A stretch of DNA of 64,000 bases from Pseudomonadota bacterium. Its GTDB lineage: Bacteria > Pseudomonadota > Alphaproteobacteria > Sphingomonadales > Sphingomonadaceae. Below the pieces are notes generated by a model that was not told where the DNA came from, ran no database searches, and was given only the letters and a program-made list of their open reading frames with translations. Shown in pieces: positions 53,686-60,562 of the stretch. Each line of letters begins with the position of its first letter. Positions within the stretch are counted from its first letter, which is position 1. The position numbers and the translations under genes were made by a program. Where the stretch lies: NCBI GenBank assembly GCA_039818985.1, contig JBCBSU010000001.1, forward strand, positions 2,134,367 to 2,198,366, in the 5' to 3' direction.

Positions 53686-54474
53686 TTACATATTCTGGTT
53701 GGCGAACTGCAGCATCTCGTCGGTTGCCGAGATCATCTTCGAATTGACCTCATAGGCACGCTGGGTCTCGATCATGTCGACCAGCTCCTCGACGATATTG
53801 ACATTGGAGCCCTCAAGCGCGCCCTGGCGCAGCACGCCACGGCCTTCGATACCGGCAGCGCCGACCAGCGGCGGGCCGCTGGCTGCGGTCTGCTGCAGCA
53901 GGTTGTTGCCAAGTGGCTGCAGTCCGGCATTGTTGACGAAATTGGCGATCTCGATGCGGCCCAGCTCGCTCGGCTCGGCCTGTCCGGCAAGCGTGGCCGA
54001 GACGATGCCGTCATTGCCGATGGTGATGCCGGTAACGCCCTGCGGCACCTGGATCTGGGGGAAGAGCGGCAGGCCTTCGGAGTTTACGATCTGGCCCTGC
54101 TGCGTCAGGCTGAAATTGCCGGCGCGGGTGAAACCGATGGTGCCATCGGGCATTTGCAGCTGAAAATAGCCGGCACCTTCAATCGCCAGATCGAGCGCAT
54201 TGCCGGTATTCTGCAGCGATCCCTGGGTCTCGATGCGTGCGGTGCCGGCGACTTCGACACCGGTGCCCAGTGACAGACCAACGGCATATTGGTTGATCTG
54301 GTCCGACTGCGCCCCTTTCTGCACGATCTGCTGATAGGCAAGCGTCTGGAACTGCGCCCGGTCACGCTTGAAACCCGTGGTGTTCACATTGGCCAGGTTG
54401 TTGGCGATCACCCGCATCCGGGTATTCTGTGCGTCGAGCCCGGTGCGGGCGACCTGAAGGGCGGAATTACTCAT
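53686..54474 (-). CDS. flgG: flagellar distal rod protein FlgG
   Basis: 262 residues, the standard length. N-terminal ALQVARTGLDAQNTRMRVIANNLANVNTTGFKRDRAQFQTLAYQQI, the middle LDLAIEGAGYFQLQMPDGTIGFTRAGNFSLTQQGQIV, and the C-terminal EGSNVNIVEELVDMIETQRAYEVNSKMISATDEMLQFANQNM are textbook FlgG. It forms the distal rod between FlgF and the hook. Confidence 0.97.
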   Translation of the reverse strand: MSNSALQVARTGLDAQNTRMRVIANNLANVNTTGFKRDRAQFQTLAYQQIVQKGAQSDQINQYAVGLSLGTGVEVAGTARIETQGSLQNTGNALDLAIEGAGYFQLQMPDGTIGFTRAGNFSLTQQGQIVNSEGLPLFPQIQVPQGVTGITIGNDGIVSATLAGQAEPSELGRIEIANFVNNAGLQPLGNNLLQQTAASGPPLVGAAGIEGRGVLRQGALEGSNVNIVEELVDMIETQRAYEVNSKMISATDEMLQFANQNM

Positions 54475-54510
54475 CGTTCAATCTCCTGTGATAGGTCGGC
54501 CATGTGCCGG

Positions 54511-55254
54511 TCAGTTGGGCATCTGCATGATGCGGGCACCGGATTCATCGAGCTCCTGCGCCGAGGTCATCAGCTTGACCTGCGCCTCCCAGGCGCGGCT
54601 GGTTTCGATCATGTCGACCAGCGCCTGCGTCATGTTGACATTGGATCCCTCCAGCGCGCCAGTGACCAGCCGGGCATCGGGATCAGCCGGCAGCACACCA
54701 TCGTCAGGCACATGGAACAGCGTGTCCGTAAATTTGACGATCTCGCTGCCCTTGGGACTGGCGATTTTCAGCTGGTCGACCTGTTGCGGCTGCAGCGGAT
54801 CACCACCTGGGGGTACGATCCACACGCCGCCATCATCGGCAATGCGCAGCTGATCCGCGGGCGGCAGCGTCAATGGCCCACTCCGGCCAAGCACCGGGAA
54901 ACCATCGCCGGTGGTTACCAGACCGCTTTCGGTAAGCTGCAAATCACCGCGACGGGTATAGGCTTCGGCACCATCGGGCGCCTGCACCGCGAGCAGCGCG
55001 TCGCCCTGCATGGCGATATCGAGCGGACGACCGGTGGTCTTTATCGGCCCCGGATTCATATCGGCGGCGAGCACTTCTTCCTTGACCGTGGCGCGACTGT
55101 CAAGACCATCGCCGTTGATATAAAGCGCCTGCGCGTTGACAATCTCGCCACGGAAACCGGTGGTGCTGGCGTTCGCCATATTGTTGGCAATCACCGTCTG
55201 CCGGTTCATGATACCCTGCATAGCCCGCAGGTTGGTGCGTACCATCTTGTCCAT
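54511..55254 (-). CDS. flgF: flagellar proximal rod protein FlgF
   Basis: 247 residues. N-terminal MVRTNLRAMQGIMNRQTVIANNMANASTTGFRGEIV and C-terminal EGSNVNMTQALVDMIETSRAWEAQVKLMTSAQELDESGARIMQM mark it as a rod protein; position between flgE and flgG and the shorter length identify FlgF. A 75-base gap separates it from flgE, the largest inside the operon. Confidence 0.94.
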   Translation of the reverse strand: MDKMVRTNLRAMQGIMNRQTVIANNMANASTTGFRGEIVNAQALYINGDGLDSRATVKEEVLAADMNPGPIKTTGRPLDIAMQGDALLAVQAPDGAEAYTRRGDLQLTESGLVTTGDGFPVLGRSGPLTLPPADQLRIADDGGVWIVPPGGDPLQPQQVDQLKIASPKGSEIVKFTDTLFHVPDDGVLPADPDARLVTGALEGSNVNMTQALVDMIETSRAWEAQVKLMTSAQELDESGARIMQMPN

Positions 55255-55329
55255 TATCGCATCTCCTAAGGCGCGATTGTCAGCGCGTTGTTGTCAGCAC
55301 ATGGGGCGCAGATCACCGGATCAACCGGA

Positions 55330-56160
55330 TTAGATCTGCAGGTTGATGATCGTCTGCGTCAGCGTGTTGGCGGTTTCGATCGCCTGGGCATTGGCCTGGA
55401 AGTTTCGCTGTGCCGAAATCAGCGACACCAGCTCTTCGGTGATGTCGATATTGGCGGTTTCGAGCGAACCCGAACGGATGCTGCCCAGCGAGCCCTCGCC
55501 CGCCTGGTCGAAGGTCGCGACACCCGAATCTCCGGTTGCCTGCCACTGGGCGTCTCCGACCGGTCGCAAGCCTTCGACTGCCGGGAAGCTGGCCAGCGCC
55601 AGGGCACCCAGACGCTGCTGGTTGCCATTGGCGAAGGTCGCGGTGACGACACCATCATTACCGATGCTGATATTCGCCAGCAACGATGTCGGGTCGGCAG
55701 GGTCGGCTTCAGGCAGCATGAAATCGCTGAGATCGGCATTGGTGGTACCGGTTACCTGTCCGGTCGCATCGACCGGCAGCAGCTGCACCTTGTTGCCCAG
55801 CGTATCGACAACGACGCGATCGGTGTTCACGGCGAACGCGCCGTTACGGGTATAGGTTGTGGTCGCGTTGGCGGCGTCGCTGCGCACGGTGAAGAAACCG
55901 TCACCGGCAATGGCCAGATCGAGCGTACGATCGGTTGTCTGCAGCGTGCCCTGGGTGAATTGCTGGCTAACGCCGTTGAGACGGACACCCTGTCCGGTCA
56001 GCTTGGTCGTGGTCTGGGTCGGCGATGCGGCAAAGACATCACCAAATATGGCGCGGCTTTTCTTGAAGCCATTGGAGTTGCTGTTGGCGATATTGTTCGA
56101 AATCACCGACAGGTCGGTCTGGGCCGCTTTCAGGCCGCTAAGTGACGTTACGAAAGACAT
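55330..56160 (-). CDS. flgE: flagellar hook protein FlgE, short form
   Basis: 276 residues, well below the 400 or more usual for FlgE. The N-terminus (SLSGLKAAQTDLSVISNNIANSNSNGFKKSRAIFGDVF), the GQGVRLNGVSQQFTQGTLQTTDRTLDLAIAGDGFF segment and the C-terminal helix (ETANIDITEELVSLISAQRNFQANAQAIETANTLTQTIINLQI) are conserved. The part missing is the outer D2 domain insert, so the hook would be built from D0/D1 and a small remainder. Its place between flgD and flgF supports FlgE rather than an extra rod protein. Confidence 0.88.
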   Translation of the reverse strand: MSFVTSLSGLKAAQTDLSVISNNIANSNSNGFKKSRAIFGDVFAASPTQTTTKLTGQGVRLNGVSQQFTQGTLQTTDRTLDLAIAGDGFFTVRSDAANATTTYTRNGAFAVNTDRVVVDTLGNKVQLLPVDATGQVTGTTNADLSDFMLPEADPADPTSLLANISIGNDGVVTATFANGNQQRLGALALASFPAVEGLRPVGDAQWQATGDSGVATFDQAGEGSLGSIRSGSLETANIDITEELVSLISAQRNFQANAQAIETANTLTQTIINLQI

Positions 56161-56197
56161 GATACTCTCCTTCTAAAAAATCCTGAGATATGAATGT

Positions 56198-56848
56198 TCA
56201 GCCTATTCTCTGGGCCTGGTTTGCGGGAATCTGGCCAATCGGCGTGATCAGCGCAGCGCCATTGCTGTCGCCCGATGCCGCCACCGCCGAAACCGGAAGC
56301 CAGGTTGAAATCTGTGACGCATAGCCACCACCGACGCGCACCTTGAGCGGCCCGGAATCGACCGGTTTGCCATCCTCTCTCCCGCTCTCGAAGCGGAATG
56401 GCATGGCCCCGGCGGGGACGTTGCGCATTGTCTCGGCGTGCACGACATTGCCTGCGCCATCGACCAGTTCGACGGTCAGTTCGTCGACCGGACCGGCCAT
56501 CACAATCTCGCCGGCATAGACGCCTTCGGGGTCCATAGCCGCCATGTCACCCGGCACCAGCGCCGAACGACCGATAAACTGGGCTGCATCGGCCATGCCG
56601 ATGGAGTTGAAGGAATTGGCGATCTGCTGCAGCGAGACATTCATCTCGGCAATTCCGGCCACCGACGAGAATTGTGCCATCTGCGCCACCATCGCCTGGT
56701 TATCCACCGGATCGAACGGGTCCTGATAGCGCAGCTGCGCCGTCATCAGCTTCAGAAAAGCCGCCTGGTCAAGCGTCTCGCCGCCGGTTGCGTTCACTGG
56801 CTGTGCGCGGGTCAGCCCGCTGGGAAGTGCGTTGTTTATCGAGGTCAT
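56198..56848 (-). CDS. flgD: flagellar hook-assembly scaffold FlgD
   Basis: 216 residues. The N-terminal LDQAAFLKLMTAQLRYQDPFDPVDNQAMVAQMAQFSSVAGIAEMN is the FlgD signature; the rest is a beta-rich FlgD/Ig-like domain (GEIVMAGPVDELTVELVDGAGNVVHAETMRNVPAGAMPFRF). It caps the growing hook. Start overlaps the flgC stop (ATGA). Confidence 0.95.
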   Translation of the reverse strand: MTSINNALPSGLTRAQPVNATGGETLDQAAFLKLMTAQLRYQDPFDPVDNQAMVAQMAQFSSVAGIAEMNVSLQQIANSFNSIGMADAAQFIGRSALVPGDMAAMDPEGVYAGEIVMAGPVDELTVELVDGAGNVVHAETMRNVPAGAMPFRFESGREDGKPVDSGPLKVRVGGGYASQISTWLPVSAVAASGDSNGAALITPIGQIPANQAQRIG

Positions 56849-57249
56849 TTGCCCATCCTCACCGTATCGAGGATCAGCGACTTGGCGGTCTGCAGCACCT
56901 GAACGTTGTTCTGATACTGACGCGCCGTTTCCATCATGTCGATCAGTTCGGCGGCCTCGTCGACTCCGGCTTCCCAGACATAGCCGTCAGCATCGGCAAT
57001 GGGGTTATTCGGGTCATAGCGCCGGGTCGGCTGGGTATCGGACTGGACCACCCGGTCGACGTCGACGGTAGCCATGCCATTTTCATCCTCAGTCGCGCGA
57101 AATACCGGTTTCAGCGCACGATAGGCCTCGGCCTCGCTGGAATAGGTCGTACGCGCATTGGCGAGATTGGACGCGGTGGTGTTCATCCGCGTCATCTGCG
57201 CCGACATGGCCCGACCGCTAATGTCAAAGATATTCATCGGCATGGTCAT
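56845..57249 (-). CDS. flgC: flagellar proximal rod protein FlgC
   Basis: 134 residues. IFDISGRAMSAQMTRMNTTASNLANARTTYSSEAEAYRALKPVF and the C-terminal YVWEAGVDEAAELIDMMETARQYQNNVQVLQTAKSLILDTVRMGK are typical of FlgC. ATGA overlap with flgB. Confidence 0.95.
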   Translation of the reverse strand: MTMPMNIFDISGRAMSAQMTRMNTTASNLANARTTYSSEAEAYRALKPVFRATEDENGMATVDVDRVVQSDTQPTRRYDPNNPIADADGYVWEAGVDEAAELIDMMETARQYQNNVQVLQTAKSLILDTVRMGK

Positions 57250-57596
57250 TCTCCCTTGAGCGCACGGGTGATCGAGTTCACCCGCGCTTCAAGAAATGAG
57301 AGGGTGGTGCTGTACTGCACCGCATTTTCGGCAAACAATGTCTGCTCGGTCGACAGTTCGACGGTGTTGCCATCCATCGAGGTCTGAAGCGGGATGCGAT
57401 AGCCCATGGTTTCGCTCATGGCCTGCCGGGTATCTTCACCCTGCTGCACCATTTGCATGGCGCGATCGAAATCGAGATCGCGCGCCTTGTAATTCGGCGT
57501 CGCGGCATTGGCGATATTGGATGCAAGGACGCCCAGGCGCTGCGATCTCAGCTGCAGCGCTGCGCCGTGCACTCCGAAAATCCTGTCTGCACCCAT
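57246..57596 (-). CDS. flgB: flagellar proximal rod protein FlgB
   Basis: 116 residues. FGVHGAALQLRSQRLGVLASNIANAATPNYKARDLDFDRAMQMV and the C-terminal helix FAENAVQYSTTLSFLEARVNSITRALKGE are characteristic. First gene of the flgBCDEFGHIJKL operon, with a sigma-54 element 75-90 bases upstream. Its leader also contains, on the other strand, the FliA-type promoter of the second stator pair. Confidence 0.95.
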   Translation of the reverse strand: MGADRIFGVHGAALQLRSQRLGVLASNIANAATPNYKARDLDFDRAMQMVQQGEDTRQAMSETMGYRIPLQTSMDGNTVELSTEQTLFAENAVQYSTTLSFLEARVNSITRALKGE

Positions 57597-57611
57597 GGCA
57601 AACTCCTTTGC

Positions 57612-57638
57612 TTAACTCCGCCACCAAATCGCCGTTAC
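57612..57638 (+). promoter_or_regulatory. FliA (sigma-28)-type promoter of the second stator operon
   Basis: TTAACTCC (57612-57619), 11 bases, GCCGTTAC (57631-57638), the same layout as upstream of motA and flgM. Transcription would start near 57645 and run rightward over the sigma-54 promoter of the flgB operon, leaving a leader of about 190 bases before the GTG at 57837. Confidence 0.55.
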
Positions 57639-57670
57639 AGGCTGTGAGCGGATTGTGTCGTCCCTTTCAA

Positions 57671-57686
57671 AGCAATTGGTGTGCCA
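57671..57686 (-). promoter_or_regulatory. sigma-54 (-24/-12) promoter of the flgBCDEFGHIJKL operon
   Basis: On the minus strand the site reads TGGCACACCAATTGCT, a full match to TGGCAC-N5-TTGC with the GG and GC doublets at the correct distance. The -12 GC is at 57673-57672, predicting a start near 57660 and a 64-base leader to flgB. Needs an enhancer-binding activator that is not encoded in the window. Confidence 0.8.
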
Positions 57687-57761
57687 CATAGTTAAAAACG
57701 TTTTATATCATTTGTTTATACGGACTTCGCAGCTGTGTATGCAGAGGCCATTCCAGGGTTT

Positions 57762-57799
57762 CGGCAAGGCTTTGCCGGGGTGGCGGCAAGAATTTGCCG
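57762..57799. repeat. two tandem 16-bp palindromes before the second stator gene
   Basis: CGGCAAGGCTTTGCCG (57762-57777) and CGGCAAGAATTTGCCG (57784-57799) each have perfect 6-bp CGGCAA/TTGCCG arms around a 4-base centre, 22 bases apart (two helical turns). They resemble a double operator or paired RNA hairpins in the leader. Distance between the GG and GC doublets rules out a sigma-54 site. Confidence 0.65.
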
Positions 57800-57836
57800 T
57801 GGTGCATGCCGGGGGTTCCAGACGAGGGAGAAAACC

Positions 57837-58574
57837 GTGCCGGGCGTGTTTCTGATGTTCTTTGATCCACTCTCACTGCTGTTGGTGATTGCAACCAGCG
57901 CGATGATAGCGCTGGTACAGAATGGCGCGGCAGCCATTTATCACGCCATCCACATCGTACCGCGGCTCTGGGCCGGCAATACAGGCAATCAAGCCGAGCG
58001 CGCTCGGCTGGCCTTGCTTCGTGTCGAACAGAAGGTGACGGAAAACGGTCCCTGGCATGCCGACCGGATCATCGCCGATATACCCTTTGTCGCGACGCTG
58101 GCGGAGATGCTGGCCAATGCTCCTGATCGAGCCAGTTTTGCGGAGGCCGTATCGCGCCATCGCACACAGCTGCAGCGCAGACATGACGCCGCTATCGGCT
58201 TTTGGAGCGATATCGCCGAGGCCGCACCGGCCATCGGCATGATCGGCACCGTTGTCGGCCTGATATGGATGTTCGATGGTATTGAAAGCGCCGATGCCAT
58301 TGGCGAGGCCATGGCGATCTGCCTGCTGACCAGCCTGTACGGGCTGTTACTGGCGCATGTCGTGGCCGGACCGATTGCCCGCCGGGCCGAGCTCTATGCG
58401 GCACAGCAAAATATGTGGCACGATGATGTGACAGCACGCTTCCTGCAGCTGGCAGAGCGGTATCTCGGGCAACGCGGAGTCGTTCTCGACCTTTCCAACC
58501 ATAATGCCTCAGCCAAGAAGAACGGTCTCGATCGGGCCCCCGATATAGCCAAAGCCCCGAAGAGCGCCGGATAA
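57837..58574 (+). CDS. second MotA-type stator protein (PomA/MotA-like)
   Basis: 245 residues from the GTG at 57837, preceded by GAGGGAG at good spacing; ATG at 57855 is the alternative. Helix 1 is LSLLLVIATSAMIALVQNGAAAIY. The diagnostic pair of helices is FWSDIAEAAPAIGMIGTVVGLIWMFDGIESADAIGEAMAICLLTSLYGLLLAHVVAGPIARRAE, closer to MotA/PomA than to ExbB or TolQ. It is shorter than the other MotA and diverged, with a long hydrophilic C-terminal tail. Its stop overlaps the next start in TAATG. Likely a second stator with its own ion or load specificity; ion not predictable. Confidence 0.82.
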   Translation: MPGVFLMFFDPLSLLLVIATSAMIALVQNGAAAIYHAIHIVPRLWAGNTGNQAERARLALLRVEQKVTENGPWHADRIIADIPFVATLAEMLANAPDRASFAEAVSRHRTQLQRRHDAAIGFWSDIAEAAPAIGMIGTVVGLIWMFDGIESADAIGEAMAICLLTSLYGLLLAHVVAGPIARRAELYAAQQNMWHDDVTARFLQLAERYLGQRGVVLDLSNHNASAKKNGLDRAPDIAKAPKSAG

Positions 58575-59047
58575 TGCGCCACAAAAGGCACAGCATGACC
58601 AGCTTTCTGGACCTGGCGTTGATCATGGTCGGCGCCACGGCACTTGTCGCGCAGGTCAATCTGCGGCAGGTCGAGTCAGCGGCGTTCGCAGGCGACGAGA
58701 CGAATGCCAGGCAATTCCACTTTGCTCTCGAAGAGCTGTTTGCTCCGGATGACGCCAGGCTGTCACCCGGTGGTCAGCAGGAAATGGCCGAACTCGCTCC
58801 GCGTCTCGGTGACGATAATGTAAGGGTACATGTCCCGGCAGAACAGGCCGGCAGCAGCAGCGGCAGATTGAATGGCTGGGAGATGGCATCGGCGCGCATG
58901 GCGTCTATTCTGCACGCCTTGCACCGCCATGGCATAGCCGAGGAGAAGCTCGAGACCGCTGCCATAAAAGTGACGCGGTCAGAGGCTATAATGGACGAAG
59001 AGGACGAAACTGTTACCATCAGTTCGTTTCCAAACCGGAACAAATAG
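58574..59047 (+). CDS. small MotB-like partner of the second stator
   Basis: 157 residues. One N-terminal transmembrane helix carries an aspartate in the position of the ion-binding residue (SFLDLALIMVGATALVAQV, Asp13). The C-terminal part has a reduced OmpA-like pattern (ARLSPGGQQEMAELAPRLGDDNVRVHVP, NGWEMASARMASILHALHRHGI), lacking clear NRR peptidoglycan-contact motifs and the spacer of ordinary MotB. The end is acidic (MDEEDETVTISSF). It overlaps the MotA-like gene by one base. The pair looks like a degenerate or specialised stator; peptidoglycan binding is uncertain. Confidence 0.75.
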   Translation: MRHKRHSMTSFLDLALIMVGATALVAQVNLRQVESAAFAGDETNARQFHFALEELFAPDDARLSPGGQQEMAELAPRLGDDNVRVHVPAEQAGSSSGRLNGWEMASARMASILHALHRHGIAEEKLETAAIKVTRSEAIMDEEDETVTISSFPNRNK

Positions 59048-59060
59048 ACACCTGGGGAGT

Positions 59061-59076
59061 TGGCACAGTTATTGCT
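59061..59076 (+). promoter_or_regulatory. sigma-54 promoter of flgA(MN)
   Basis: TGGCACAGTTATTGCT matches TGGCAC-N5-TTGC with exact GG/GC spacing. The start would be near 59087, 33 bases before the flgA ATG. Confidence 0.8.
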
Positions 59077-59119
59077 GCACTCATTGCCGTAAACAAATGC
59101 AAATTGCAAAGGTGTCACA

Positions 59120-59674
59120 ATGACAGTGCGAAAGACCAGTATAGCAGCGTCGACCATAGTCATTGCCATGGCGCTATCTGCTCCGGCAATGGCCAAGCAG
59201 TTTCAGGATACCAGGATTCTGGACGCATTGGTTGCAGCCAAACTCGGTAGCGAAATTGGCGAGCCCGGCGGTGCCCGCGCCGCAATAGATCACCGCTTGA
59301 AACTGGCGCAATGCCCGGAGACCCCGAAGGTCAGTAACGGCATGATGGACAGCGCAGTTGTCCGCTGTGAATCACTGGGCTGGCGTATCCGTGTGCCGAT
59401 CAATATCAGCGCACAAAATAGTAGGATACAGCCTGTGACGACAGCGTCTGCAACGCAGTCACGCTACTATTCCGGCAATAGCGAGGTCGCTATCCGTAGG
59501 GGTGAACCGGTCAGGCTGACCATCTCGCGGCCCGGATTTTCACTGTCGCGAATGATGGTTGCAGACCGCAATGGCAAAATCGGTGAACTTATTCCCGTCC
59601 GTGCCGACCGGCGTGACAAACCCATTATGGCCCGTGTCACTGATATGGGCGAGGCAACCGTGATGGCCCGTTAA
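59120..59674 (+). CDS. flgA: flagellar P-ring chaperone FlgA
   Basis: 184 residues with a signal peptide (TIVIAMALSAPAMA). The C-terminal SAF-type domain is recognisable (EVAIRRGEPVRLTISRPGFSLSRMMVADRNGKIGELIPVRADRRDKPIMARVTDMGEATV), and two conserved cysteines (AQCPETPK, VRCESLGWRIRVP) likely form a disulfide. FlgA helps FlgI assemble in the periplasm. It heads a group with flgM and flgN behind a sigma-54 promoter. Confidence 0.93.
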   Translation: MTVRKTSIAASTIVIAMALSAPAMAKQFQDTRILDALVAAKLGSEIGEPGGARAAIDHRLKLAQCPETPKVSNGMMDSAVVRCESLGWRIRVPINISAQNSRIQPVTTASATQSRYYSGNSEVAIRRGEPVRLTISRPGFSLSRMMVADRNGKIGELIPVRADRRDKPIMARVTDMGEATVMAR

Positions 59675-59692
59675 GAAATTGCAAATAATTGC

Positions 59693-59719
59693 TTAATAGC
59701 GTCCGGATTGTGCCGTTAC
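59693..59719 (+). promoter_or_regulatory. FliA (sigma-28)-type promoter of flgM
   Basis: TTAATAGC (59693-59700), 11 bases, GCCGTTAC (59712-59719). It ends 44 bases before the flgM ATG and shares its -10 block with the second stator promoter, so FliA may drive its own anti-sigma factor. Confidence 0.5.
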
Positions 59720-59763
59720 TCCGGATAGGTATCAAGAAACGGCATAGTGTAAGGTGAATTGTT

Positions 59764-60042
59764 ATGAAGCTGGTAGGTTCCAATCTTCAGTCCGTGACGC
59801 CCTCCAAGGTACGCGGCGATAATCAGCCTGTCTCGGCAACCGCCGCCACCCGCGCCGTATCGCGCGATGGCGAAAGCGCAGTCAGCCAGATTGCTTCGCA
59901 TGGTATCGCCGACCAGGGCGCGCCCATTGATGAAGCGCGTATCGAAAGCATCCGCAACGCGATTGCCGATGGCAGCTATGTCATCGATACCGAGAAACTG
60001 GCAGAAAAGATGATCGAACTCGATCTGATGCCGAAAGACTGA
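59764..60042 (+). CDS. flgM: anti-sigma-28 factor FlgM
   Basis: 92 residues, disordered Gly/Ala/Ser-rich first half and the conserved C-terminal FliA-binding helices (DEARIESIRNAIADGSYVIDTEKLAEKMIELDL). Length and context (before flgN, after flgA) are those of enteric-type FlgM. It holds FliA inactive until export through the finished hook. Confidence 0.95.
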   Translation: MKLVGSNLQSVTPSKVRGDNQPVSATAATRAVSRDGESAVSQIASHGIADQGAPIDEARIESIRNAIADGSYVIDTEKLAEKMIELDLMPKD

Positions 60043-60053
60043 GGCATAAGCAC

Positions 60054-60374
60054 ATGTCCTCCCCCGCCCATGGTCTCGAACAGGCACAGCTGGCGCTGAT
60101 AGAAGCGCTGGACGCGCATGATGCGCAGGCAATCGAGACCGCTGTCCAGTCGCTGACGGCAGCGGTGGAACAGCTTGGTGCCAGCGGTGCCATCTATGCC
60201 AACCAGGACATCAGAGCCGATTTCGACCGGCTCGAAAAACTGGCCGATGCCGCCAGCTACCGCATCACCCTTTTGCAGCAGCAGACGCGCCGACGGCTCG
60301 AAATGTTGCACGATCAGGACAAGATCAAGAGCCAGACCTATTCGCGCCCCGCTGCACGGATCGTAGAGGCCTGA
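60054..60374 (+). CDS. flgN: FlgN-like flagellar export chaperone
   Basis: 106 residues, almost entirely helical (GLEQAQLALIEALDAHDAQAIETAVQSLTAAVEQL, RLEKLADAASYRITLLQQQTRRRLEMLH). Sequence similarity among FlgN proteins is low, so the call relies on size, helical pattern and position directly after flgM. It would hold FlgK and FlgL before export. Confidence 0.7.
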   Translation: MSSPAHGLEQAQLALIEALDAHDAQAIETAVQSLTAAVEQLGASGAIYANQDIRADFDRLEKLADAASYRITLLQQQTRRRLEMLHDQDKIKSQTYSRPAARIVEA

Positions 60375-60433
60375 GCCTGCGCTGGCCGCTGCAGCCGACG
60401 CATCATAAAAATTTGATATTCCAGAGTTTTAAT

Positions 60434-60467
60434 CGACCGGCCTCTGCATCAGGCAGAGGGCCGGTCG
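60434..60467 (+). terminator. strong hairpin after flgN
   Basis: CGACCGGCCTCTGC (60434-60447) pairs with GCAGAGGGCCGGTCG (60453-60467) around a 5-base loop, with a single unpaired G, ending the flgAMN transcript before the next sigma-54 promoter. The T-run is short (CTTGTATT). Confidence 0.75.
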
Positions 60468-60511
60468 CTTGTATTCAAGACAGCGCAAAACATTGTCATG
60501 CAATGTAAAAC

Positions 60512-60527
60512 TGGCACGCCACTTGCT
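60512..60527 (+). promoter_or_regulatory. sigma-54 promoter of the transglycosylase-flhA-fliA operon
   Basis: TGGCACGCCACTTGCT is a perfect match to TGGCACG-N4-TTGCT. Predicted start near 60538, 25 bases before the GTG start. It puts fliA under sigma-54 control. Confidence 0.85.
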
Positions 60528-60562
60528 TATTCGCTGGTGAACAGCAGAGTGGAGACAGGCCG

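Noticed and set aside
57762-57799. Tandem palindromes as sigma-54 promoters
   Set aside because: GG and GC doublets are 9 bases apart instead of 10, and the sites are symmetric, so an operator or hairpin is more likely.
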